Positions 48,929 to 59,634 of a stretch of DNA of 64,000 nt are shown one piece after another. Where the stretch lies: the NCBI GenBank assembly GCA_009761415.1, contig QUOL01000007.1:1674001-1738000 (forward strand), in the 5' to 3' direction. A program made the position numbers and the translations under genes. The stretch comes from Sarcomyxa edulis (taxonomy: Eukaryota; Basidiomycota; Agaricomycetes; Agaricales; Mycenaceae). Position 1 is the stretch's first letter, and every line of letters starts with the position of its first letter. The notes under the pieces were generated by a model. It saw only the letters and a list, made by a program, of their open reading frames with translations, was not told where the DNA came from and did no database searches.

Positions 48929-49970
48929 GTTGTGCTAGTTAGTAGTTAGAGGAGCTGACTTGGACAAGGACTCATTGAAAAATTCAGATCGGTCACGGTA
49001 CGAAGACCACACGTGGCGCGACCCAATCAAGTCCCAGCCCGATCGCTAGTCGTCTCATCGTCTTCCGACTCTTCCAGTTTGCTTCCAGTATCTGGTTATC
49101 GTTTGCTACTACTGCCACGACGACGGCTGGCTCTTGGTGGTCTACGTTGCTGATCATACGTCGCAAAACCTTTGCTACTACCTCGGAGATGTCTACCTGC
49201 CGTATATTTAATTGGAGTCTCAGACTGGAACAACGCATCTAGTACAATTGAGCTTGCACTAGTATCCATTGTTACGATAGTATACCATCCGGACGCTCTG
49301 GATACATGCCTGATAGAACGTCTTTTTTGGTCTTCTAGCTCTCGTCGTCCATCTCAAAATTCCGCTCGTCTTCTGTTGGAACTCGGTTTTGATGGTGTCG
49401 TTAGTGTTCGGGAATCAGTATGTTCCCTCATCTACAGAGAAAACTTTCAAGAACTTTGGGGTTAATACTAAAATTGATACAGTGCAATGCGACTCTACCC
49501 GCACCCTGTCAAAAGGAAGTCGTCGTAGGCCGTCATGAAAGTATACCTAAGTTGTCCTGGTCTACGTCGTCCCCCAGAATGAATTGTTCTCCGACGTTTT
49601 TCGCTTGCACTCAGTCTTCGTGTCGTCGAATTATCCATCCCTGCTGTCTGTCTATGTGACTCATCTCCCATAATCGTCTTCCCCCATCCATGAATTGTGT
49701 CAGACTTCGTTTCCTCGCCCTTGATCGGCCCTATCTGGATTGCGAACTTCTGCGGTATTTGCGAGCTCCCGGTTTTCTTCTCAAACGCGTCTAACTCTGT
49801 CTATGTGTACTCGAAGGGTTGGGTGGTTTCAGGTAGAAGACTACTTCCAATATGTTAGTTGATTCCATCATTGTGGCATGCATGTATATTCTTTGTCTCA
49901 CGAACTTCGTCAAGTTATATGTGGACCGAGTTCACGTTATCTTATGTGCCACTTGGCTGCATTTCTACCT
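48929..49970. other. Unresolved gap between NOP2 and FUN14 gene
   Basis: About 1 kb without a supported model. A minus-strand open segment (48993-49238) and a plus-strand one (49172-49465) overlap with no recognisable motif. Plus-strand text such as RPYLDCELLRYLRAPGFLLK (about 49720-49785) looks protein-like but has no clear partners. A small or degenerate gene is possible. Confidence 0.3.
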
Positions 49971-50787
49971 TTACCCTATCCTCAGACCCAACGCCAATCC
50001 GGCAATGAAAGAAGCCCTTGGCTGGAAGTCTGCAGTCAAGAAGCTCACCAACCAAGTCCACAATGAGATGATCGATGGTGCCCGTCTCCTCCCGGTTGCG
50101 TCTACCCTGTAAAACAGGTTCTCAAAACGAGAGCCAACACCGTCCCAGTCCACTCGAATAAGTGAGGCTGATCCGAGATACTAGCATGATCGGTGTTCGC
50201 GTCAAACGCGCGGCAAAGGAAAGGATACTTGAGACTGAGCTCACCTGAAGTAATACAAAGACACCACCTAGGATGAAGGCAAGAGCTTTTGCTCCTTTTT
50301 TGACGAAAATGCCAGCGCAGACCCCACAGACTGTTCCGAAAGACAGTTCGTATAGATTGACAGATGATACGGGAGGAGGAGGGAGGCCTTGCGGGCCGTT
50401 AGGAATCGGGGTGGGTACTGGAGCAGGCGTAGGGACACCCGCAGATTCTATATAATCAAAATCTCAGTCAAACCGCATCCTGAGCCATACTGCATGAGTA
50501 TACATACCATCAGAATAGATCGGGGATCTAACGAATGCAGTAGCGCCTAAACCAATGCTTGCGACCCCTGCTGCTTTGAGCAGGAAGAGGAGACCAGATT
50601 GTGGTGTCGATGGGTAGGTGATACGAGGGCTCTCAAAGGGTGGACTCCGATGTAGTGAGTGTACGCCAAACCGACTAGGGGGAACGTGTAGAGAGCGATA
50701 CTTGGTCAGGTTCAAAGCGAATGGTTGAGGACGGAACTTGGGGCAACATATTTGACGAGGGAAGAGAACAGAGAATGCAGAGGACAT
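49971..50787 (-). CDS. FUN14-domain mitochondrial protein
   Basis: FUN14 family (FUNDC1 relatives; outer mitochondrial membrane, linked to mitophagy in animals). The ATG at 50787 begins MSSAFSVLFPRQICCPKFR, a basic leader that could target mitochondria. Then GLLFLLKAAGVASIGLGATA (helix), a Pro-rich linker (PTPAPVPTPIPNGPQGLPPP), and the FUN14 core LSFGTVCGVCAGIFVKKGAK, ALAFILGGVFVLLQYF with glycine-rich helices. A final exon (50153-49971) has DWDGVGSRFENLFYR and the last helix ASFIAGLALGLRIG. Three introns. No LIR motif (YxxL-type) was obvious in the N-terminus, so a mitophagy role is not shown. Confidence 0.85.
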
Positions 50788-51132
50788 GACTATTCCACAG
50801 TAGGGAGGATACTTGATGCCCGAGCTCCAACCACAGCAGTAGGCAGGAAGAGGAAGAGAGTCAAAGAGAGTTAGAGGAAGCGAAGGAGACAAACTGGAGA
50901 TGACATCACGATTTATATCTCGCCACGTGATGCACCAGACGCGACGCGCGTAAAAACGTTGAAATTATGGAAGTATCGCAAATACTGCAGAAAATTACTT
51001 CGACTATATGTAACCCCATATACCATACGTGAAAAAGTCCTGATAAATACACTTATATAGTGACAGTCATGCGTTGCAGTGTCCGTGCTCAAAGTGTCCA
51101 TTGTCCGAACCCACCCTCATCCCATCGTGATC
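50788..51132. other. Intergenic, upstream of FUN14 gene
   Basis: 345 bp with presumed FUN14 promoter and the 3' flank of the next minus-strand gene. No other signal seen. Confidence 0.5.
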
Positions 51133-52916
51133 TCAGTAACGTTGTCCGTAATTGATAGCGGTGTTACTGGCAGGCCCTGTACCCGAGTAGCCCTGAGCTG
51201 ACGTGTTGGGTGCATATCCGTATGCTTGCATACCAGGAGCGCCTTGTCGCTGTTCATACAGCGCCACAGCGGGACGCGATGGCACTGCATATTGACCCGC
51301 GGTGTTGTAACCTCCAGATGACGGGAGTGGAGGAGCCGACGCGTTCATTGATCTTTCATGCATGTGCAAGCTACCAGCCACAGAATGTATCGAATGTTGT
51401 CCAGGAGACGCCGCACGTTGGCGAGATGGGACATGTGCCCGCACCGGAGACCTCATCGTGAAAGAAGTGTTGGGAGTCACAGGAAGTGAAGGATAGCCAG
51501 ACGTAGCAATGAGAGGTACATTGACGTCCATGTAGGGATTGGGTACTCTGACCTGAGGCGAAGGACGTTGGGGACGTAGCGATGCGGGAACATTGGCTGG
51601 TGATCCACCAAAGGTCAACTGCAAATCGCGTTCAGCTTGGCGTACAATAGGTCTTGGGGGCGCGATCCCGTATTCAGGCGCTCTATTAGTCAAAGCAGGG
51701 CTTTGCGGAGATACGTGCGACACAGCGGACTGTCCACGCGGGAGTGACTCGGGTAGGTTCTGCAGAGTGCGAGGTGGGAACTGTCGGGATGGCTGCAGCG
51801 GCGATGGAACAGGCAGATCGCCAGGGCGATTCAGTGAGCGATCGCTATATGGTGTTTGCAGGGTTCTCGATGAATAGTTCTGTGCAGCACTAGGTCTTCC
51901 GTTCGCGAACATTGGTCCTGGAGGAGCAACTGTTCCATAGCCGCCATTGCGTTGACGAACTGGAGCATATTGCGCTTGGGGTGGTCGCACAGAGAAGGGA
52001 GTAGTGGGACCACGAGACTCCGGTGTGTACAAGGTTTTTTCGCCATCGAGGAGCCCCGTTTGAGAATCAGCACTAGACACGACAGATGCGCGCTTGGAGT
52101 TACCAGGTTTCATTTGATCTTGAACAGTGATGGCCGACTCCGGGTTTGGAGGCGGAGGGGGACGTGGAATGCACGTCATGATACTCAGAACGGCTGCATA
52201 GATCAGAACTTAAACGACTAATGAGCAATAGAAGGGCAAGAGAAAGAAGACGTCTTACGAAGGCCTGTTAACGAGAACAGAGCGATCTCGATTACGAACT
52301 GAATGAGTCTGCACATATTTACGGGACCTGAATGAAAGTCAGACATGCACAGTATATCAGGGATGGTGACTCACCAAAATTGTTACATGGAAATTTTTTG
52401 TTAAACAAAGCGTATACAGCAGCACTTCCTGTGTCATTCGTTGAGGGAGAGGGATACAAAGATATGTCGTAACAGGCTCACCACCGTGGGAGAGCAAGAG
52501 AAACGCTGTGCGAGAAGCGTCTGGCCATATTCGAAATTTGACCACAATCCTATAGAATCCATCAGTTGTAGATCGAGATATAGCGAGAGAGATGCACTCG
52601 AACATTAGATACAGTAGAATAGCGGAGACACCGTCAAGGACTACCAGAATAACCACAATAGCACCTATCATTCGGATTATGTGGTGAGCCAATGAAGGTG
52701 GAATGAACGGAGAAGAGTACACACGCTGAGCACTGTCATAGTAAGACGATTCCCGCGCCAGGAATACAGAGAATGTGATTGCCAGCACAAGACTGAGGAT
52801 AGCGCATAAAGCTTGAAACAAACGTAAGCAAAATTCAACGAGAACAAAGGATACTCACAAAAGATGAGGATGCGAAACACCCGGAAGAAAACCCATGCTT
52901 TCACAGATGCTGACAT
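51133..52916 (-). CDS. Multi-spanning membrane protein with long Pro-rich tail
   Basis: The ATG at 52916 begins MSASVKAWVFFRVFRILIF. Introns separate LCAILSLVLAITFSVFLAR (helix), SLAHHIIRMIGAIVVILVV (helix), VSAILLYLMFECISLAI (helix), FPDASRTAFLLL-like sequence and a short last helix exon (MCRLIQFVIEIALFSLTGL, then AAVLSIMTC). The final exon is a 340-residue cytosolic tail rich in Pro, Ser, Gln and Tyr (for example SVRPPQAQYAPVRQ, MRSPVRAHVPSRQR). It ends with Tyr/Gly-rich sequence to INYGQRY. The arrangement of four helices plus a long tail resembles MARVEL-like fungal membrane proteins. Function unknown. Confidence 0.75.
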
Positions 52917-54104
52917 TGGTCAAAGGAATGTCTAAAAGAACGAACGAAGAAAAGAAAGAAGAAAGGTCCGAACAACTGGAAGGGCGGTCCAAACGAGAGC
53001 TGACCCAGTCAGTAGCGAAGAAGAAAAGAGGGCGGGGGGTGAAGTATCCTGTTCACCGCGTCTGGAAACTTGAAGGCCCAAAGATCACCGAATATTGTCG
53101 CTTCAGTGACTCAGCGACGCAGCATTGACACCTGCCAGAGATCAGAGAGAGAGCCTTTGATACCCAGCCTCAAGCTCGATGTCGATGTTGGTTAGACGTT
53201 GGGCGGTTACGGGAAGACATTTTTGAATGAGAACATTCTTGTTATGATGGCAACCGAATCAAAATAGATTGCTGATGAACAATAATGGACACAGTGTAGA
53301 CATACTTGTATGAGAATCCGACAAACCGCAAGTTGAAGCGAGAAGTCAACGAGAAGTATAGCAAACACCCATCATGGGATAGCGAGCGCCGAGCAACATC
53401 ATGATGTCTCTTGGCAGTGCCCGTCCGAGTCACAAACCTCGTGCAATCCGTGACATTCGGGCTTTGTCTTGGCTTGTCGCGAACTTCGTCGACGCGTCTG
53501 TCGCTCTTTGGTCGCTCTGGTCTCCTCTCTCTCGTTTGCTGCGAAGTACTACGTTTGTCATACGATTGCCAAATGCTTGTCGTTCCCAATCCTTGGATAT
53601 CATCTACTGTCGGAGCAGAGTTGTCGAAATACCGAAGACAGAAGCAAGGACTCGAGGGAAAAATTCGTACATTGGACTATTGAGAGATCTGCACCCGAAA
53701 GATATTGTCGATGACAATGGCACCTGCAGCCAGCTAGTGTAATGGGAGAACGACCGTACATACCAGCTCAACGCCTCTCAACCCATTATACGCCCGGAGA
53801 ATACTTATATCCATTATATACATGCATCCTACAGCTCCTTTCGAAGTGCTTTTATGCGCACTTTGATGTCAAATCCGAAACAAGAACCAATTGCATTCGG
53901 AAGCGACGAATCACGGTTCTTGCGGTGCCATAGGCCCATACGTGAGCTGAATGGATCAGACTATACGATGAGGGCGCATTTGGAAACAAGGCTGAAGCGC
54001 TGAAGCACTGTTCATGAAGAGTGGTGAACGTTTGTAGTAAGAAGCAAATCGATTTGTCGCCGTCACGGCTCGACTGCGGGTGGCAAACTCAGCATCTGGC
54101 CGCC
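52917..54104. other. Gap upstream of the proton-channel gene
   Basis: About 1.2 kb. Two opposite open segments overlap at 53242-53742 without recognisable motifs. Probably promoters of the flanking divergent genes. Nothing else seen. Confidence 0.4.
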
Positions 54105-54890
54105 ATGTCAGACCACGACGAACAGCAACCTCTTCTTCCTGTCCACGACGATCGACGACCAACAGAATCTAAACCTCCAGGGACATATCGTGAGCGAACT
54201 GCTATCTTCCTCGACTCGCCTTCTCTTCACAAAACTGTTATCACTCTGGTGAGTCCTCGTGATTATTTGATTCTCCTCGTCCTCATGACTGCTTTGTGCA
54301 TTAGATCACCATTGATGCTGCGTGTGTCCTCGCCGATCTGGGATACACGTTTTTATCTCCTGGTTGCACACCAATAGGTCCAGAGGCCCCACTGTGGTTA
54401 GACGTGTTATCATACATATCACTTGCGATAACCACGTTCTTTCTCGTCGAAATTCCGCTTTCTCTATGGGCCTTTGGGTCGAGATATTATGATCCTTGGA
54501 ATGGAGTTCCCCATGCTTCCTTGCACTTGTTCGATGCCGTCATCATAGTTACCACTTTCATATTGGAAGTGGTCCTGAGAGGCCGAGAGAGAGAACTTGC
54601 GTCCCTGCTTATCATTCTTCGATTATGGAGGCTTGTAAAACTGGTTGGAGGTACGCCCAGCTTCTACATCTGGTTGTGTAGACGCGTTTACATCAACTTC
54701 ATCAGGTGTCGCGGTGGGTGCAGGTGAACTTGAAGAAGAAAATGCAAAGAGACTAGCAGAAACCCTGGAAGAACTCGAAGAGACCAAAACAAAGCTCTCG
54801 CTCGTTCAGGATGAGAATCGCGAATTTCGACGCAGATTGACTGTCTTGGAAGGGCGAAGAGAAGCTCCCGAGGAGATGTCGGAGGCATGA
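54105..54890 (+). CDS. Voltage-gated proton channel (Hv1-type)
   Basis: Small voltage-sensor-only channel. From the ATG at 54105: MSDHDEQQPLLPVHDD, polar N-terminus, LHKTVITL, then after one intron ITIDAACVLADLGYTF. This is S1, with the Asp of IDAACVLADL at the position of the selectivity-filter Asp of animal Hv1. S2 is LDVLSYISLAITTFFLVEIP LSLWAFG. S3 is LHLFDAVIIVTTFILEVVL (Asp of FDAV). S4 is LASLLIILRLWRLVKLVGG with the R-x-x-R-x-x-K charge ladder and the RLWR signature. A second intron leads to a C-terminal coiled coil (ENAKRLAETLEELEETKTKL), matching the dimerising coil of Hv1. About 220 residues, complete. Expected to release protons from depolarised, acidified cells. Confidence 0.87.
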
Positions 54891-55108
54891 TACCCAGGAC
54901 ATGGAATGACACCAAGAATTATATTACGCTGTGATACATGTACATCTGGCTGGAATTACTATGTGATACAAGTACGCAAACTATAAGCTACAATTAGAGA
55001 TACCAATATTAGTCCCGACTATACCCATGCTCAAGTCCTTGGGTAAGTAAGTGTTCATAATATATCGTAAAATGCCACTCCGCTGTCTCTCCAGTGCATC
55101 GAGCAATC

Positions 55109-56507
55109 TCAAGGACCGTGTGCGAGGGTATGTCCATTGATGCCGAGTATCTGGTCAGCTCGAATCCATTCGGATAAACGAGGAAGCAGAAGAGGCGAAT
55201 CGTAATCCTCGGTCCGGGTCGTCAACCGTGGTCCACTACCCATCGTCGAAGACGATCCTGATGAGAGCGTTGTCGAATTCGATCGAACAATGCTCATCGA
55301 TTCTCGAAATCGTTCAATGAACCTGGACGTCGGTGGACGATCAGACGCAAGACTTTTCTGTATTTTGAGTGGCAGTGGTGGAAGTGCAGCGTTATTTCGA
55401 CTGCTAAAGGATGAGGATGCCGAGTGAGAGTTGGTGCCTGCGCGGGGCGCGAACGGGTTGTCCAAACCACGTCGAACTTTGGAAGTCTCTGCCCAAGGAG
55501 CTTGAGCGCTGTTTGGATTCATGAACTGAGGATGTTTCTGAGTCAACGCTTCGATGTCGTCGGCCTTAATCCTCCCGGTCCACGAGGCCCTATTGGCCCA
55601 ACAATCATCGGCATAACCATCATCATCCACGTCGCCTGCGACCTTGGTGAGTACAGACCCGCAATCTTTGGGCCTTTCCTCCGGTTTGCAAGAATATTGG
55701 TTTTGAGGGTAACAACTGAACCAAGGTACTCTGTAAACGGTGGTGGCCCAGATACCCGGATATCTTTGGACATGCTCGAGCGATGTGAAGAGAAACGTCA
55801 AGCTATATCCTAAGACTGTTTCAGACCAGGAGGTTTTGGAAAGACGTCAGTAAAGGATATCGCTGTTTCCGGTGAATAAGTTTAGCACTGACGCATGAAA
55901 CTACTCAGCCACATGGCAGGTAGGAGGAGTGCCGACGTTGCACATATAGACCAATCAGCTTTAGTAGGGACACGTTAGTGACGATTTGGCTAACAGCATA
56001 TGCGGTCACGTACATGTAGATGGACACATGAGCGCGCCGTTGATTGACCAGCCTAGAGTCGTACCTGCGTAACACAATACCATCAGATTAACGTCGCCAA
56101 GTACATAAGCAGAGAAGCGCACCAAATTGAAACAATGCGAAAACCATGGTCCATGAGCATTCGAATTTGACTTGAGCCGTCAATGCATGTGGATAGACAA
56201 GTTCGGCGAGTCCACTACATGTTGGTGGCTTCAGTCTCATTACCGAAATTCAACCATATCACAACGTACAGAGCGACGAAGAAAAAGACGCCACAACAAT
56301 TGAGTAGAGCGAGGATTGCGGACCCAGGTACTGATAAAGCCAAAGACAGTCAGTTTATTGAAAAGCAAGGTAGAAATGTTACTCACCAGATAGCCCAACA
56401 GACAGTGTCGCATGAATGTTGATAGACATTGCAATGAGTATGAAAATGGTGAGATAAACCAGCAGGGCGAAGAAGACGAATCGGAAGATAAGGAAAGGGC
56501 TGAGCAT
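55109..56507 (-). CDS. MARVEL-like four-helix membrane protein
   Basis: The ATG at 56507 begins MLSPFLIFRFVFFALLVYLT (helix 1). After introns come SAILALLNCCGVFFFVALYV (helix 2), AQVKFECSWTMVFALFQFG (helix 3; E-C-S-W-T..F..F resembles the MARVEL third helix), TTLGWSINGALMCPST and SATSALLLPAMWLSSFM (helix 4). The last exon begins GYSLTFLFTSLEHVQRYPG. The cytosolic tail includes RPKDCGSVLTK, NPFAPRAGTNSHSASSSFSS, a Ser-rich region (SIVRSNSTTLSSGSSSTMGS) and ends NGHTLAHGP. Five introns or so. Function unknown. It lies tail-to-tail with the proton-channel gene. Confidence 0.7.
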
Positions 56508-57385
56508 GATGATGCGTGAATGGTATATTCGTTCGAATTTGTAAAGGAAAGTCTCGATGGTCGTCTAAGATTCTGCGTACGAATCGCGAGTCGAAAAGCG
56601 GATGGTCGAAGTCGTGTCAAAAGGAGCTGCTCCAAGTGTCTAGTGAGCGTTACGGATGCAAGGGATGTCTAGTGGGATGCCAGCAGTCCCCTGGAGTTCG
56701 GGTGAGAGTACTCTGGAAGAAACTTGCTTTTACTTAGGCAGTTTTTCCCATTGTCGAAGACAATAAAAAGAACAATGGCTATATCTTGACAATAATAGTC
56801 AAAATTGATAGGCGGCAGATACTATGACCGAAACTTGGAGACTTTGTCACTTGATTCGGGCGCAGCGCATTGTATTCACGCAGAATCGTGCATGAATGGA
56901 AGGACGCGAAGATGTACGAGGATTCGGAGCAAACGAAGACTCGAAGAGGAGAGGCCGACGACGCGTTCAAAAGCTAGACCTGTAACCGATCTGTCTACTA
57001 GAAGGCAAGCCTGTCGGTAGACAGACCTGTCGATCTGAGTGCCTGGACACTTTAGAGTCCAGGTTCTACCTCATCTGAGACATTTCTAAAAAAGGGAATC
57101 TGGCCAACTTTACTCCGCCCCCCACGTGGTACAACACGTGATTAGCTGCCCCCCTTCTGCAAGAAATTTTCGAGCTGGTCTCCCAAAATGCAGCAGTTCT
57201 TGCTTGATGCAACAAAACTTTTCAGACAAACACAAAAGCAAAAGAGATTCGATTGATTGTCATGAAACTGATACGGCCTACCCCAAGAGATCCTCTTTGT
57301 ACGAACGGTAAAGTAAACCGCATGTTGTCAAGTATATTCCTACCGAAGGATGCGTACTATCGGTCCCTGTTTGACGGGGCGTTCT
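56508..57385. other. Intergenic
   Basis: Upstream of the MARVEL-like gene and 3' of the next minus-strand gene. Short open frames only. The stretch 56990-57060 has a local GACCTGTC/CTGTCGG repeat. A further 3' exon of the next gene might extend to about 57126. Confidence 0.4.
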
Positions 57386-58316
57386 TTAGATCAGGTGGTG
57401 AGTACGTATTACCAGCGCATATACAAGGTAATTCAATGGCGCACCAATAAATACCTCTCGGGAAACGTCGTTCGGAATTGTCCAACAGAGAGGGTCTCCT
57501 GCCCGCCTTGCGACCGTGAGTTCTGTTCCTCTGACTTCGTTATCATCCAATAAATCATACCATCCTGTGTTTCGTAGAAGGGGTCGTATGTGAATATCTC
57601 CGTTTGATACGATGTCTTCTTGAGCGCTGCGAATGTACTTCATAGAAATGAAAGTTGTTCTTGGGAACATTGAGATGGCTCTTCGCGACGTTATGAAGTT
57701 CATAACATTTGCTATCAATGAATCAGTCTGGAGAATAAGGGATATAGCACTACCACTTACTTGTTCCACAAGAAAATAAGAACATCAAAGGGTCTCCTCG
57801 TACGACGTGGACAGCGACTACCCACGGGTAGAGACAGAACTTGCGAAACAGAAACGTGCGAACGTGGAATTCGTTGGAGGGGAAGAATTTCGTCCTGAAA
57901 ATGAAAATGGCGTTGCTCGGGAACCTGTACATTTCCGGTCCCAGGAATCCTAACAATCGGTCTAGTCCTTTTCTCTCTATGCAAATATCCATCGTTCTTG
58001 TAGGGCGGGATGTTCTGTCGAAGAACTGGGATACTAAGGGACCGCAGATGACTGCATTGGTGTCGTTTAGAACGGATAGGAACTCGTCCGGGCGTCTGAA
58101 CCATCTTGCGACCATTGAGCGGGTGTTCCATTGTATAGATATGTACTCTCGAGTGAGGTTCCGCACAGAGAAGTTCGTCATCGATAGGAGAAATATTGAG
58201 GAGGCTGGCCATGCTTCGAAAAACTGGTGTACGAACAAAAAGCCTCCTCGGACGAGGATGTTTTCGAACGCTGACGGATGAGCAAAGTCTGCGTATTGGG
58301 TAGACCTTGTGGACAT
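57386..58316 (-). CDS. Agaricomycete-expanded family protein, nucleotidyltransferase-like motif
   Basis: The ATG at 58316 gives MSTRSTQYADFAHPSAFENI and a long exon with SVRNLTREYISIQWNTRSMV, RPDEFLSVLNDTNAVICGPL, VSQFFDRTSRPTRTMDICIE and EMYRFPSNAIFIFRTKFFPS. One intron (GTAAGT...CTCCAG, near 57768-57735) joins to TDSLIANVMNFITSRRAISM FPRTTF, then DIHIRPLLRNTGWYDLLDDN and RRAGDPLCWTIP. This matches a protein type I know as abundant in Agaricomycetes, with the pattern IS/CGxxxxQFFDR...DxDxxv and a VMNFIT/SxYPRTTF block. The first resembles a divergent nucleotidyltransferase active site (G[S/P]...D.C/D). Function unknown. The 3' end is provisional. Confidence 0.6.
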
Positions 58317-58663
58317 CGTACAAGCTGAGTGTACTGTCGAGTGTCGAGCAATTCTGATGGTCCATGAAGTATCTTAATAGAAATCAACGTATTACTCTCC
58401 CCGGCGACCCCGCGATCTCGGTTACGGACTTGTCCGGAAGCCGATCAATAGCTGAAGCACGATGCTTGGCAAATCCTCGGTTGTCAGAACATACTTGCTT
58501 GTCAGAGCACAATGCTCAATTGTTGACTAATCTCAAATTGACGGGCACTCGAGTAAGTGGGCGTCGTTCTGGGGTAGGTCGACGTTCTCTCACTCGCTCA
58601 CATATAAGGCAAAGTGTCAAGCCGGCTCTCAGACTGCTATTGCCGACCTTGGATTGGGTTTCG

Positions 58664-58825
58664 ATGTCTTCATCTCTCGAGTCTCCTGGCGACTCGCTCG
58701 TTGTGCTTTTCTCTTCTGATAATGTCCGCTTCGAGGTGGAATACGCTATTGCGTATCTTAGTGTATTTCTGCGTGATCTGATACAAGGCGAGCGTCCGAC
58801 AATTCTCAACCGGTTACTTTATTGA
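58664..58825 (+). pseudogene. Truncated SKP1-like fragment
   Basis: An ATG at 58664 opens SLESPGDSLVVLFSSDNVRF EVEYAIAYLSVFLRDLI, the first half of the BTB/POZ fold of Skp1 (compare VxLxSSDNxxFxVExxVAxxSVxLxxxL). It then runs GERPTILNRLLY to a stop at 58823-58825. Skp1 proteins are about 160 residues and this is 53, lacking the F-box-binding C-terminal half. The next kilobase leads into the inverted-repeat element. It could be a duplicate cut off by insertion or rearrangement, or an unspliced 5' exon of a gene I cannot follow. Confidence 0.55.
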
Positions 58826-59121
58826 CAAACCAATTCTAGATCCAAACGTCTGTTTTCATGGCATTTATCTGTCGAACGTATCGTCCACCATATTGGCCAA
58901 GGCATGTACGCCGCATTTCTGTGCCGTTGTGATGAGGACTGCGGTGCTAGGAGTAGATGGGCTAGACTCCTAAGTGTAGTTCGCCTCTAGGGGGTAAGGT
59001 GACGTTTTCTCGGAGGGGATTTTACGTAGCGAGAAATCCTAATGCCCAGTGACTTGTGTTTGGATAATGTGTCCGTAAAACGGTGGTGAGGTGGGTATGA
59101 GATGATGAGGTGTAAGGTAAG
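58826..59121. other. Flank of the repeat element
   Basis: No coding signal. Contains one TGTCCG. The border between host DNA and the element cannot be placed here, because the matching part of the right arm lies outside the window. Confidence 0.3.
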
Positions 59122-59470
59122 CTTCGGACTTGTAGGTTCGTTCTCGGTAGGCCGTTTAGAGGCTTCGGACAGCTATAGGTTCGTTCTTGGAAAACCTACG
59201 AAGGCCTCGGACAGCTTTCGGAGAGCTGATCGATGCTTCGGACGGCTTATAAAACGTCTTCGGAGAGCTATCGAGAGCTTCGGACAGCTATAAGTTCGAT
59301 CTTGGAGAACCCTCGAGGGCTTCGGACAGCTTTTGGTGAGCTGACCGATGCTTTGTATAACTATAAAACGTCTTCGGAGAGCTATCGAAGGTTTCGGACA
59401 GCTCTGAACTGATTTCGGAGAGCTTCGAGGGTTTCGGACAGCTCTGGACTGATTTCGGAGAGCTACCTTT
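59122..59470 (+). repeat. Tandem array of TTCGG(A)CAGCT-type repeats
   Basis: The 11-mer TTCGGACAGCT or close forms (TTCGGAGAGCT, CTCGGACAGCT, TTCGGACGGCT) occurs about a dozen times. The array has a higher-order unit of about 115 bp starting at 59164 and 59279, and a following start at 59393. It then shrinks to a 40-bp unit (59393 and 59433). It lies immediately outside the visible left arm of the inverted repeat. This looks like subterminal repeat arrays of DNA transposons, which bind transposases. Confidence 0.75.
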
Positions 59471-59634
59471 GTTCCGGGGGTGGTACTGCTGGCTGAATCA
59501 AGTCCTTTTCTCTTTGTTTGACCGACTCCTGTAATCGTTTCCTTGTCTCGGTTTCAGAAGTATGAGAAAGGGATAGAATTCCTATAGAGAGTGACTGGGT
59601 AGTTGGTCGATTCGGGTGTGTTCCTCTGGTTCTC

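Noticed and set aside
49852..50112. Plus-strand frame ending GARLLPVASTL
   Set aside because: It lies antisense to the last exon of the FUN14-domain gene, which has far better family evidence.
57757..58365. Second long minus-strand frame overlapping the family protein at 57.4-58.3 kb
   Set aside because: It is the shifted frame of the same exon. The other frame carries the recognisable blocks and splices to the conserved second exon.
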